From an uncultured Pseudomonadales bacterium (lineage in GTDB: Bacteria; Pseudomonadota; Gammaproteobacteria; Pseudomonadales; Cellvibrionaceae): 64,000 bases of DNA. The translations under genes and the position numbers were made by a program. This document shows, in pieces, positions 46,873 to 55,895 of this stretch; the stretch's first letter is position 1, and every line of letters starts with the position of its first letter. Location: NCBI GenBank assembly GCA_947489425.1, contig CANLDL010000001.1:310001-374000 (forward strand). The letters are read 5' to 3'. A model generated the notes under the pieces. It searched no databases and had not been told where the DNA came from. It was given only the letters and a program-made list of their open reading frames with translations.

Positions 46873-48675
46873 GTGACAGACTTAAGCCATATTCGTAATT
46901 TTTCTATTATTGCCCATATTGACCATGGTAAATCAACTCTAGCAGATCGATTTATACAGGATTGTGGGGGGTTATCTGCACGTGAAATGGAGGCTCAAGT
47001 TCTTGACTCTATGGATATAGAGCGTGAGCGCGGCATTACAATTAAAGCGCAAAGCGTTACCTTGGACTATACCGCTCGTGATGGTAAAACTTACCAATTA
47101 AACTTTATTGATACACCAGGACATGTCGATTTCAGCTATGAAGTCTCGCGATCATTGGCAGCCTGTGAAGGTGCATTGCTAGTTGTTGATGCTGCGCAAG
47201 GTGTCGAAGCCCAATCAGTGGCTAATTGCTACACAGCGATAGAGCAAGGCTTAGAGGTGATTCCTATTTTAAATAAGATGGATTTGCCTCAAGCTGACCC
47301 AGAGCGTGTGGCGCAAGAGATTGAAGAGATAATTGGCATAGAAGCTATAGATGCAGTTCGCTGCAGTGCTAAATCAGGCTTGGGGGTTCAAGATGTTTTA
47401 GAAGAACTCGTTAATAATGTGCCTGCACCGGTTGGAGATGTTGATGGTCCATTACAAGCACTCATTATTGATTCTTGGTTTGATAATTACTTAGGTGTAG
47501 TTTCTCTAGTTAGAGTAAAACAAGGAACCCTAAAAGTACGTGAAAAAATTGTCACTAAATCTATTGGCAAAGCCCACGTTGTTGATAGCGTTGGCGTGTT
47601 CACTCCTAAGCGCTTACCTCTTAAGGAATTAAAAGCGGGGGAGGTTGGGTTTGTTGTCGCAGGTATCAAAGATATCCACGGCGCACCTGTTGGCGATACG
47701 CTGACACATGCTAACTTGTACGAAGATGTCGATGCATTACCCGGTTTCCAAAAAGTAAAACCGCAAGTGTATGCAGGTCTTTTTCCTGTTAGCTCTGACG
47801 ACTATGAATCTTTTCGTGAGGCTTTGGCAAAACTAACACTTAATGATGCTTCATTATTCTATGAGCCGGAAAGCTCAGATGCTTTAGGTTTTGGTTTTCG
47901 TTGTGGCTTTTTAGGTATGCTGCACATGGAGATTATCCAAGAGCGCTTAGAACGTGAATATAATCTTGACTTAATTACCACTGCGCCAACAGTTGTCTTT
48001 GAGGTGGAAAAAAATGATGGGAGTATCGTATCTGTTGATAACCCCTCAAAATTACCTGATGCAAGCTATGTAAAAGAAATGCGAGAGCCTATTGTTGAGG
48101 CTAGTATTCTAGTGCCGCAGGCTCATTTGGGTGCGGTTATTACACTGTGTGTTGAAAAGCGTGGTGTGCAAAAAGATATGCAGTATGTAGGGGCACAGGT
48201 ATCACTACGCTATGAGCTGCCGATGAATGAAGTCGTCATGGATTTTTTTGATCGCCTTAAGTCGGTTAGTCGAGGCTTTGCATCGCTTGACTATAGTTTT
48301 GTGCGGTTTCAAAAGGCACCATTGACGCGTCTAGATGTATTAATCAACGGCGACAAAGTAGACGCACTAGCGTTGATTATACATAGGGATAATGCACAGG
48401 GCCGTGGTCGTGCACTGACCGAAAAAATGAAAGAATTGATTCCCCGCCAGATGTTTGATGTTGCTATTCAGGCAGCATTGGGTGGCCAAGTTGTAGCGAG
48501 AACTACGGTTAAAGCCTTGCGAAAAAATGTGACTGCAAAATGCTATGGTGGCGATATTACTCGCAAGAAAAAGCTACTAGAAAAGCAAAAAGCGGGTAAA
48601 AAGCGTATGAAGCAAGTAGGGAATGTTGAGATACCCCAAGAAGCTTTTTTAGCCGTTTTAAAAGTTGATAAATAA
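46873..48675 (+). CDS. lepA: Elongation factor 4 (LepA)
   Basis: 600 aa ribosomal GTPase. G1 is [43 protein letters not shown] and [12 protein letters not shown] follow. The C-terminal LepA-specific domain has [67 protein letters not shown]. The GTG at 46873 ([10 protein letters not shown]) gives the standard N-terminus and length; the frame is open back to a TTG at 46837. lepB follows after 23 bp. Confidence 0.97.
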   Translation: MTDLSHIRNFSIIAHIDHGKSTLADRFIQDCGGLSAREMEAQVLDSMDIERERGITIKAQSVTLDYTARDGKTYQLNFIDTPGHVDFSYEVSRSLAACEGALLVVDAAQGVEAQSVANCYTAIEQGLEVIPILNKMDLPQADPERVAQEIEEIIGIEAIDAVRCSAKSGLGVQDVLEELVNNVPAPVGDVDGPLQALIIDSWFDNYLGVVSLVRVKQGTLKVREKIVTKSIGKAHVVDSVGVFTPKRLPLKELKAGEVGFVVAGIKDIHGAPVGDTLTHANLYEDVDALPGFQKVKPQVYAGLFPVSSDDYESFREALAKLTLNDASLFYEPESSDALGFGFRCGFLGMLHMEIIQERLEREYNLDLITTAPTVVFEVEKNDGSIVSVDNPSKLPDASYVKEMREPIVEASILVPQAHLGAVITLCVEKRGVQKDMQYVGAQVSLRYELPMNEVVMDFFDRLKSVSRGFASLDYSFVRFQKAPLTRLDVLINGDKVDALALIIHRDNAQGRGRALTEKMKELIPRQMFDVAIQAALGGQVVARTTVKALRKNVTAKCYGGDITRKKKLLEKQKAGKKRMKQVGNVEIPQEAFLAVLKVDK

Positions 48676-48698
48676 TAATACCTTCGGATAAACAATTT

Positions 48699-49490
48699 AT
48701 GGATATTAATTTTCCTTTAATCTTAGTCATCGTCGTTTTTTTGTCGGGCTTAGTTATTCTTTTGGATAAACTGGTTCTTGCTAAAAGACGTGATGAGGCG
48801 ACAGCAGAGCCTGTAGTCGTTGAGTACTCTAAATCATTTTTCCCTGTTCTTTTTATTGTATTAATATTACGTTCTTTTATCGCAGAGCCATTTCAAATAC
48901 CGTCAGGTTCAATGATTCCAACTCTTGAGGTGGGCGACTTTATTTTGGTTAATAAATTTACCTATGGTATAAGGTTACCTGTTGTGAGAACAAAAGTGCT
49001 TGAAATTAATAAACCTGAGCGCGGTGATGTTATGGTGTTTTTCCCGCCTCATGATAAACGTTACTTTATTAAACGCGTAATTGGTTTACCAGGGGATAAA
49101 ATTACTTATTCTAATGGCTCATTATATTTGAATAATAAGTTAGTTGAGAATGAACTTTTAAAAAATGAGAAAGTTGATAAAAGTTTTCATGACAACCACT
49201 TTTGCTATAGTGCTGAAGAGCATTATCAAATTTTTGATGAAACCATAGGCGATACTACTCATCTAATGAGAAAATGCACTACGCCTATTGCATTTCCAGG
49301 AGAGAGGACTTGGGTTGTTCCTGAAGCACATTATTTTATGATGGGTGATAATCGCGATCACAGTAGTGATAGTCGAAAGTGGGGAATGGTTCCTGAAAAA
49401 AATATTGTTGGTAAGGCATTTGCTATATGGATGCATTGGAAAGGTTTTAGCAGTCTTCCAAGTTTTTCTCGAGCAGGCTCTATCAAGTAA
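48699..49490 (+). CDS. lepB: Signal peptidase I (LepB)
   Basis: 263 aa inner-membrane peptidase removing Sec signal peptides. Two membrane helices (about 5-27 and 46-64) precede the catalytic Ser71 (IPSGSMIPTLEVGD) and Lys125 (YFIKRVIGLPGD). The C-terminal box MMGDNRDHSSDSRKWGMVPE is present. It is cotranscribed with lepA, as usual. Confidence 0.96.
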   Translation: MDINFPLILVIVVFLSGLVILLDKLVLAKRRDEATAEPVVVEYSKSFFPVLFIVLILRSFIAEPFQIPSGSMIPTLEVGDFILVNKFTYGIRLPVVRTKVLEINKPERGDVMVFFPPHDKRYFIKRVIGLPGDKITYSNGSLYLNNKLVENELLKNEKVDKSFHDNHFCYSAEEHYQIFDETIGDTTHLMRKCTTPIAFPGERTWVVPEAHYFMMGDNRDHSSDSRKWGMVPEKNIVGKAFAIWMHWKGFSSLPSFSRAGSIK

Positions 49491-49545
49491 AAATACGTTG
49501 TACTTATAAATACCCACAAATAAACTAATTAAAAGAGGGGATGTA

Positions 49546-49947
49546 ATGGTTAATTTAAAACGTCAGCAAGGGCTATCGTCTATTGGTTGGTTGTTTGTTA
49601 TTACAGTTTTTGGTGCTATTTTGACGATAGCGGCAAAGCTAGTCCCTTTGTATTTAGATAATAGATTTGTTGTGTCTGCACTCAAAAGTCTCGCTGAAGA
49701 TGGCGCGTTTCCTAGCATGACCGCTAGACAGGTACGCACTAAGCTCGAAAAGACATTTACCATTAATGCTATCCGTGGTAAACCTGCAAAGGCATTAAAA
49801 GTGAGTAGGCAGAAGAATGTTACTCTGGTGACAGTAAACTATGAAGAACGTGTGAAAATTTTGTTCAATGTTGATGCAATAGTAACATTTAATAATGTAC
49901 TGGATAGCTCACGCCCAGAAGCATGTTGTAGCCCACCTGCGGAATAA
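49546..49947 (+). CDS. DUF4845 membrane protein
   Basis: 133 aa. One N-terminal membrane helix (about 8-32; GLSSIGWLFVITVFGAILTIAAKLVPLYLDNR) is followed by a short periplasmic domain. Genes of this family lie between lepB and rnc in Pseudomonas-like genomes, which is the main support for the assignment. The function is unknown. Its stop is 4 bp before the rnc GTG. Confidence 0.85.
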   Translation: MVNLKRQQGLSSIGWLFVITVFGAILTIAAKLVPLYLDNRFVVSALKSLAEDGAFPSMTARQVRTKLEKTFTINAIRGKPAKALKVSRQKNVTLVTVNYEERVKILFNVDAIVTFNNVLDSSRPEACCSPPAE

Positions 49948-49951
49948 CCGA

Positions 49952-50647
49952 GTGAATAACACATCGATTGATTATCAACGCTTACAAAAAAAACTGGGGC
50001 ATCAGTTTGCAGATGAATCTTTATTGACTCTATCACTCACTCATAGAAGCTATAGCAAGTTAAATAACGAACGCCTTGAATTTTTAGGTGACTCTGTTTT
50101 AAGTACAACGATTGCTGAATATATCTTTAATCATTACCCAGAAGAAAACGAAGGCATTCTGTCACGTTTGAGGTCAAGTCTGGTTAAGGGGGAAACGCTT
50201 GCTGATATAGCTCGTGAATACGCATTAAGTGATTATTTGATTATGGGTGAGGGTGAATTAAAAAGTGGGGGATTTCGACGTGATTCAATTTTAGCCGATG
50301 TGGTGGAAGCTATTATTGGTGCAATATTCGTTGACTCGGGGATGCATGAAAGCCAGTCATTTATTTTGCGCATATTTAAGTCCCGGCTTGATACCCTTTC
50401 GATTGATAAACACCTAAAAGACCCTAAGACACGCTTGCAGGAAATTTTGCAGTCCAAAAAACTACCGCTCCCTCAATATGTCGTCATCGATATTGAGGGA
50501 GAATCTCATGACCAAAAATTTACCGTGTCTTGCAAAACCAAATTATACCCTGAGCCAGTCATAGCAACTGCTTCAACACGCAGACAAGCAGAAAAAATGG
50601 CTGCCACTAAAATACTAGAATTTGCTGAGAAAGAAAATGCCCGTTGA
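49952..50647 (+). CDS. rnc: Ribonuclease III
   Basis: 231 aa double-strand RNA endonuclease. The catalytic signature [13 protein letters not shown] lies near residue 38; [21 protein letters not shown] and [16 protein letters not shown] complete the nuclease domain, and a dsRNA-binding domain follows ([20 protein letters not shown]...[16 protein letters not shown]). GTG at 49952 gives the normal length; the frame extends 19 codons upstream into DUF4845. The 3' end overlaps era by 11 bp. Confidence 0.95.
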   Translation: MNNTSIDYQRLQKKLGHQFADESLLTLSLTHRSYSKLNNERLEFLGDSVLSTTIAEYIFNHYPEENEGILSRLRSSLVKGETLADIAREYALSDYLIMGEGELKSGGFRRDSILADVVEAIIGAIFVDSGMHESQSFILRIFKSRLDTLSIDKHLKDPKTRLQEILQSKKLPLPQYVVIDIEGESHDQKFTVSCKTKLYPEPVIATASTRRQAEKMAATKILEFAEKENAR

Positions 50648-51548
50648 TAATCAAATAGAACGCTGTGGCTATATTGCTATTGTCGGTAGACCCAATGTGG
50701 GTAAATCAACGCTTCTTAATCATATATTAGGTCAAAAGCTAAGCATTACATCCAGAAAACCACAAACTACAAGGCACAATCTTTTGGGGATCAAAAATTA
50801 TAATGGAGCACAATTTTTATTCGTAGATACCCCAGGTTTGCATAGTAACCAAAAAAAAGCACTCAATCGATATATGAATAATGCAGTAACAACTGCCATC
50901 AAAGATGTTGATGCTATCGTTTTTGTTATTGAAAAACTGCAATGGCTTCCAGAAGATGAATTGGTCGCGAAACGCCTCTATAATAATGACATTCCTGTTG
51001 TCTTGGCTATTAATAAAGTTGATCAAATAGATAATAAAGAATTGCTGCTGCCTCATCTTCAGCAATTGAGTACAAAACTTAATGTAAGTGATGTAGTGCC
51101 AATTTCAGCATTGCAGAATCAAAATTTGGATCGACTACTAGATGTAATTCAAGCTTATCTGCCTACAAATTCTCATTTTTATCCAGAAGACCAATTGACA
51201 GACAAAAGCTCTCGTTTTTTAGCAGCAGAAATAATTCGTGAAAAAATTACACGGCAGCTAGGCGATGAGCTACCTTACCAAATGACTGTCGAAATCGAGA
51301 GTTTTAAAGAAACAGAGAAAGTGATTCATATTGATGCACTTATTCTAGTTGAAAGAGAAGGTCAAAAACGTATTTTAATTGGTGATAAAGGCGCGAGAAT
51401 TAAACAGATAGGCCAGCAGTCACGGGAAGATATGGAAGAGTTGTTTGACTTTAAAGTCATGCTGAAAACTTGGGTCAAAGTTAAGTCTGGGTGGTCTGAT
51501 GATGAACGTGCACTGAGAAGCTTGGGGTATCATGATACAAATAAATAA
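50637..51548 (+). CDS. era: GTPase Era
   Basis: 303 aa. G1 [14 protein letters not shown]2 region [14 protein letters not shown]3 VDTPGLHS and G4 AINKVDQI are followed by a KH RNA-binding domain with [33 protein letters not shown]. It assists 16S rRNA and 30S maturation. The ATG at 50637 lies inside the end of rnc, so translation is coupled. Confidence 0.97.
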   Translation: MPVDNQIERCGYIAIVGRPNVGKSTLLNHILGQKLSITSRKPQTTRHNLLGIKNYNGAQFLFVDTPGLHSNQKKALNRYMNNAVTTAIKDVDAIVFVIEKLQWLPEDELVAKRLYNNDIPVVLAINKVDQIDNKELLLPHLQQLSTKLNVSDVVPISALQNQNLDRLLDVIQAYLPTNSHFYPEDQLTDKSSRFLAAEIIREKITRQLGDELPYQMTVEIESFKETEKVIHIDALILVEREGQKRILIGDKGARIKQIGQQSREDMEELFDFKVMLKTWVKVKSGWSDDERALRSLGYHDTNK

Positions 51549-51582
51549 TAAAAGTACTTTAAGTTTTTTATAAAACTAAATC

Positions 51583-52332
51583 ATGATAGCTGAATTAGAG
51601 GGTGCATATATTCTGCATTCAAGGCCATTTAAAGATACTAGTTTACTGGTTGACTTTTTTACCGAAAATTTCGGTCGTATTACTCTAGTGGCAAAAGGTG
51701 CGCGCCAACAAAAAAAGAAACATAATTTTATATTACAACCTTTTGTTAAAACTAACATATCGTGGCAGGGAAAAAGTCAACTGAAGACATTAACCTTAAC
51801 GGAGATTGTCGTTAACACGATACCAACTAAAGAAAGTTGTAATAAGGGCCAATCTGTTACCACTGATCGGCTAAGTGGCAAGTACTTATATAGTGGGCTT
51901 TATGCTAATGAGTTGCTCACTTATTTATTACCTTTAGATGAACCTAATTTAGATATTTTCTCACTCTATGACGATTTATTGACTGCTTTAAGATGTCAAT
52001 ATGATTTAGAAACAAGCCTAAGAATGTTTGAGTTTTCTCTGCTGTTTGAGCTTGGCTATGGTATAGATTTTAACACCTCTACTTCACAGGAAATGATTGA
52101 GGCGGATAAAGAATACTATTACTTACCAGAAGAGGGATTTATCGATACGCAGGTGGCTAATGATCTGTTAGCTACTTCCTGTATTGCTTTTGAGGGGCGT
52201 ATAATTTTGGATATTGCCAATCATATCTATGAGCGATCAGAGGTTCGTCAGGTAGCAAAAGCCATCGCTAGGAAAGCTATCGGCCATTTAACCGCTGGGA
52301 AAAAAATTAAAAGCCGAGAGCTTTTTATTTAG
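51583..52332 (+). CDS. recO: DNA repair protein RecO
   Basis: 249 aa. The N-terminal OB fold has AYILHSRPFKDTSLLVDFFTENFGRITLVAKGARQQKKK, and the helical C-terminal part has YANELLTYLLPLDEPNLDIFSLYDDLLTAL. RecO helps load RecA with RecR/RecF. The zinc cysteines of some RecO proteins are not evident, as in other gammaproteobacteria. pdxJ and acpS, which usually follow recO, are absent here. Confidence 0.93.
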   Translation: MIAELEGAYILHSRPFKDTSLLVDFFTENFGRITLVAKGARQQKKKHNFILQPFVKTNISWQGKSQLKTLTLTEIVVNTIPTKESCNKGQSVTTDRLSGKYLYSGLYANELLTYLLPLDEPNLDIFSLYDDLLTALRCQYDLETSLRMFEFSLLFELGYGIDFNTSTSQEMIEADKEYYYLPEEGFIDTQVANDLLATSCIAFEGRIILDIANHIYERSEVRQVAKAIARKAIGHLTAGKKIKSRELFI

Positions 52333-52348
52333 GGTTAATTGCTTATTT

Positions 52349-53227
52349 TTAGTCAAGATTAAAAATGACATCAAGTTCGTATGTTTCATTCCATTGTGTG
52401 AGTTCATCCATTGCACGAATTAACTGGGGGAAGACAGCTTCGATCTCACTATAATTTTTAGTGTTAACAGCCTGTTCCATCAACTTTGTTTTTTCTTGTA
52501 AATCGGGGACCCCGCAGTAACAACACCCACCGTTTAACTTATGCGCTAAATCGCCTAAAGCATCCCATTCGTTATTTCTATAATAATTAATCGCTTTGTT
52601 TTTCTCTGATTTAATTGATTTGATGAGTAATAGTAATAAGTCTCGTGCCAATTCATTGTTCTGATGGCTATATTTTAAGGAGGCCTCTATATCAACAGTT
52701 TTCTTAATGTTATTTGTCGAGACATTTTGTTCATCTATTTCTATTAAACTACTATTTAAATCTATATTTTTTTTACTTGTTTTTAGTGGGAATTGCCCGA
52801 GCCATCTTGTTAATATTGCCTCTATATCTGTTTTTTTGACTGGCTTTACCAAAAAATCATCAAAACCATCGGACAATGAAGTGATCAACTGCTTACGGCT
52901 TTTGGGAGGCTCGATAGCAATTACAGGTACACGGCGAGCAGTACTTTCTGTTTGCCGGATTAATCGTAGTACTTTTTTTGTATTCTCTTCTATTTCAACA
53001 AAGATTAAATAATACTCGCTTTTTTTGAGTAAGAGCTCTAAACCTTCAGCAGTCTCCTTATGATCAATAACAATATTAGTGGCATCCATGCATATAGCAG
53101 TTAAATAATCATTAATGGATGTGTCCCCTATAATCAGCACTCTGGACATTTCTCCAGTTTCTATATCTAGGGGTGAAGACTGCCTGCCTATCAGTTTTTC
53201 TTTAAAATTAAGTAAATTACTAAACAT
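52349..53227 (-). CDS. Degenerate receiver plus Hpt protein, reduced GacS/BarA-like
   Basis: 292 aa. Residues 27-143 are a receiver fold (SRVLIIGDTSIND, VIAIEPPKSRKQ, DGFDDFLVKPVKK), but the phospho-acceptor position is Glu78 (LIFVEIEEN) and the Thr/Ser site is Glu106; only Lys128 and one acidic-pocket residue (Asp35) remain. Residues 180-280 are an Hpt domain with His229 in AHKLNGGCCYCGVPDL, closely like GacS/BarA. The sensor, HAMP and kinase parts of such hybrid kinases are missing, and only about 290 bp separates it from cysM. It sits where gacS/barA normally stands, divergent from cysM. It probably serves as a phosphotransfer protein. Confidence 0.8.
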   Translation of the reverse strand: MFSNLLNFKEKLIGRQSSPLDIETGEMSRVLIIGDTSINDYLTAICMDATNIVIDHKETAEGLELLLKKSEYYLIFVEIEENTKKVLRLIRQTESTARRVPVIAIEPPKSRKQLITSLSDGFDDFLVKPVKKTDIEAILTRWLGQFPLKTSKKNIDLNSSLIEIDEQNVSTNNIKKTVDIEASLKYSHQNNELARDLLLLLIKSIKSEKNKAINYYRNNEWDALGDLAHKLNGGCCYCGVPDLQEKTKLMEQAVNTKNYSEIEAVFPQLIRAMDELTQWNETYELDVIFNLD

Positions 53228-53391
53228 AGTGCTTGAAAGCCTTTGGCATGAGATTAGAAGCTAACTAATGGCTGTAAGTGGTTGGAGTTAGTACAGCTGC
53301 TCCCTCAACTGGTATTAGCATCCTTATTTATGCGAGCCATAAAATTATCTAAATATGCTAATAGTTGGTCAGTGGAGATGGTGATTGAGTG

Positions 53392-53397
53392 TATAAT
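53392..53397 (+). promoter_or_regulatory. Candidate -10 box upstream of cysM
   Basis: A consensus TATAAT 122 bp before the cysM ATG, with no strong -35 hexamer at 17 bp. It is the best plus-strand promoter candidate in the 53228-53518 gap. Confidence 0.35.
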
Positions 53398-53518
53398 AGA
53401 TCCTTTATTGCCTCAATATAAGTGGCTATATTCCATAAGCAGAGAATTTTGTTGCTAATATTGTAAAATTGAACAATATACTAATTTTCAAATCATTTAA
53501 CTCCAAGGTTTTATCCAT

Positions 53519-54409
53519 ATGATTACTTTTCCCACTATAGAATCTTGCATAGGTAATACACCTCTCGTTAAATTGCAGAGGCTACCTGGCAATACCTCTA
53601 ATACCATTTTGGCTAAACTAGAGGGCAATAACCCTGCAGGTTCTGTTAAAGATAGGCCGGCAATTTCTATGGTGAAGCGCGCAGAACAAAAGGGAGATAT
53701 TAAACCTGGTGATACACTCATAGAGGCTACCAGTGGTAATACGGGTATTGCACTTGCCATGGCGGCAGCGATAATGGGGTACCCCATTATTTTAATTATG
53801 CCAGACAATGCGACTAATGAGCGGAAGCAAGCCATGACGGCCTATGGTGCAGAGCTTATTTTGGTGACTAAAGAGGAGGGTATGGAAGGTGCCCGCGACC
53901 TTGCGCTTAGTATGCAAGAACAGGGGAAGGGTATTGTTTTAGATCAATTTGGTAATGCAGATAACCCCCTTGCACATTACGAAACAACAGGACCAGAGAT
54001 TTGGGAACAAACGGGCGGGACAATTACGCATTTTGTGAGCTCGATGGGTACTACCGGAACAATTACAGGTACATCGCGTTTTCTTAAAGAGAAAAATCCA
54101 AATATACAAATCGTTGGTCTTCAGCCATCAGATGGGGCTAGTATCCCTGGAATACGACGCTGGCCAAAAGAGTATATCCCCTCCATTTATGACGATACTT
54201 ACGTCGATCAAATTGTTGATATGGGTCAACAACAGTCAGAAGATATTATGAGGGCTTTGGCAAAGGAAGAAGGCATTTTTTCTGGAGTATCCTCAGGTGG
54301 TTCGATTGCAGCCGCCTTAGACTTGAGTAAAGAGTTAAGTAATGCAGTCATCGTTGCGATTGTTTGTGACCGAGGTGATCGCTACCTCTCCTCAGGCGTT
54401 TTTGAGTAA
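53519..54409 (+). CDS. cysM: Cysteine synthase B (CysM)
   Basis: 296 aa PLP enzyme making cysteine from O-acetylserine and sulfide or thiosulfate. IGNTPLVKLQRLPG, PLP-binding Lys44 in NPAGSVKDRPA, EATSGNTGIALAMAAA, the glycine loop SSMGTTGTITGTSRFLKE and GVSSGGSIAAAL are all present. The short length and RPAISM after the Lys favour CysM over CysK. It is first in the cysM-rlmD-relA-mazG row. Confidence 0.95.
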   Translation: MITFPTIESCIGNTPLVKLQRLPGNTSNTILAKLEGNNPAGSVKDRPAISMVKRAEQKGDIKPGDTLIEATSGNTGIALAMAAAIMGYPIILIMPDNATNERKQAMTAYGAELILVTKEEGMEGARDLALSMQEQGKGIVLDQFGNADNPLAHYETTGPEIWEQTGGTITHFVSSMGTTGTITGTSRFLKEKNPNIQIVGLQPSDGASIPGIRRWPKEYIPSIYDDTYVDQIVDMGQQQSEDIMRALAKEEGIFSGVSSGGSIAAALDLSKELSNAVIVAIVCDRGDRYLSSGVFE

Positions 54410-54452
54410 TGACAAAATTTTTGCTAAGTATATAAATAGTGTGTAGTGACTG

Positions 54453-55895
54453 ATGGCAAAATTCTTTGAGGCCAAAAGCTCTAAGCACAATAAGTATCGC
54501 TCTAACAAAAGTGCGCCTCTAAAAATGGGCAAAAATAGCCAAAAAATAGAGGCGTTACCGATTACTCGGTTGAGCGACGACGGTAGAGGGATTAGCTCTT
54601 ATAAAGGTAAAACTATTTTTATTGACAATGCCTTGCCTGGAGAGGAGGTTGAGGCAAATGTTCTCTTTGATAAGAGTAATTATGGTGAAGGATTGGCAAT
54701 AGCTATTAGTTCAGAGTCCACCTCTCGCCGCCAACCGCAGTGCCAATATTTTACTCAATGTGGAGGTTGTCACCTACAACATTTGGATATCCAAGCGCAA
54801 CAACATGCTAAATTAGAGAATGTACTCAATAAACTTAAATATGTCTCTCATATTACGCCAGAGAATATATTGCCAGTACTATCTGGAGATGAGTATAACT
54901 ATAGGCAACGAGCACGACTAAGCGTTGTATTTGATAAAAAAGGCGTATCATTAGGTTTTAGGAAAAAAAATAGCAAAGAAATTATTAGTATTAAACAATG
55001 TGAGGTTCTGCTCCCAGAATTTAATCAACTCATTGAGCCATTATATGACTGGTTGGTTAAGCATAGGCCTTCGGTTACACATATCGAGTTTTCAGGTAGA
55101 AAAGGCTCTGTCGGAATTGTTATTAGGCATATCAAAACAATTGAGTTATCGCTTAGAAAAAAATTAGGTGAAAAACTCAAAAATTATGCAGTGGCATGCT
55201 GGTTTCAAGAAAAAAAAGCGAGTTCATTAACCGATACAAATGATTTACTGGTGGCTCCTGAGCTAGATTATAACCTACAAGTAATATTAGAGGATGGTGT
55301 GCGAGAAGTCTCTTTTTTATATCATCCACAAGATTTTATTCAAACCAATGCCGTTGTTAATAATAAAATGCTCAATCGAGCTATAGATTTTTTACAAGCT
55401 AAAAAAGACCATAATATTTTGGATCTTTTTTGTGGTGTTGGTAATTTTTCAGTTCCTTTATCTTTGGCCTGTAAGCATGTCATTGGTGTAGAAGGTTCTG
55501 ATAATATGGTCAATAAAGCGGTTAAAAATGCCGAACTTAACGCTTGTGCTAACCTATCTTTTAAGAAAGCGAATTTATTTGATGAAGACGTTGTTAAACA
55601 CTTATTTAAAAATGTAGGCAAGCAAAAAATAGAATCAATTATACTTGATCCTCCTCGTGCTGGGGCAAAAGTCGTTTGTCAATACATTAAAAAAATATAT
55701 CCAAAAAAAATATTATACGTATCGTGTGAGCCAAATACTTTTGCTAGGGATGCAAAGGTATTAGTAGAAAACGGGTATGTACTCAAAAAGATGAGTGCAA
55801 TGGACATGTTTCCTCAAACTTATCATAACGAGGTTATTAGTTTATTTGTTTTAAAAAAGCAATATAGTAACTCGAGCAAAAGGGAGCTGAGTTAA
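54453..55895 (+). CDS. rlmD: 23S rRNA (uracil-1939-C5)-methyltransferase RlmD
   Basis: 480 aa. An N-terminal TRAM domain (about 35-95; ITRLSDDGRGISSYKGKTIFIDNALPGEEVEA) precedes the iron-sulfur cysteines CQYFTQCGGCHLQHL. The methyltransferase part has NILDLFCGVGNFSVPL, ILDPPRAGA and the catalytic Cys in ILYVSCEPNTFARD. Its stop touches the relA ATG, so the two are coupled. Confidence 0.95.
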   Translation: MAKFFEAKSSKHNKYRSNKSAPLKMGKNSQKIEALPITRLSDDGRGISSYKGKTIFIDNALPGEEVEANVLFDKSNYGEGLAIAISSESTSRRQPQCQYFTQCGGCHLQHLDIQAQQHAKLENVLNKLKYVSHITPENILPVLSGDEYNYRQRARLSVVFDKKGVSLGFRKKNSKEIISIKQCEVLLPEFNQLIEPLYDWLVKHRPSVTHIEFSGRKGSVGIVIRHIKTIELSLRKKLGEKLKNYAVACWFQEKKASSLTDTNDLLVAPELDYNLQVILEDGVREVSFLYHPQDFIQTNAVVNNKMLNRAIDFLQAKKDHNILDLFCGVGNFSVPLSLACKHVIGVEGSDNMVNKAVKNAELNACANLSFKKANLFDEDVVKHLFKNVGKQKIESIILDPPRAGAKVVCQYIKKIYPKKILYVSCEPNTFARDAKVLVENGYVLKKMSAMDMFPQTYHNEVISLFVLKKQYSNSSKRELS

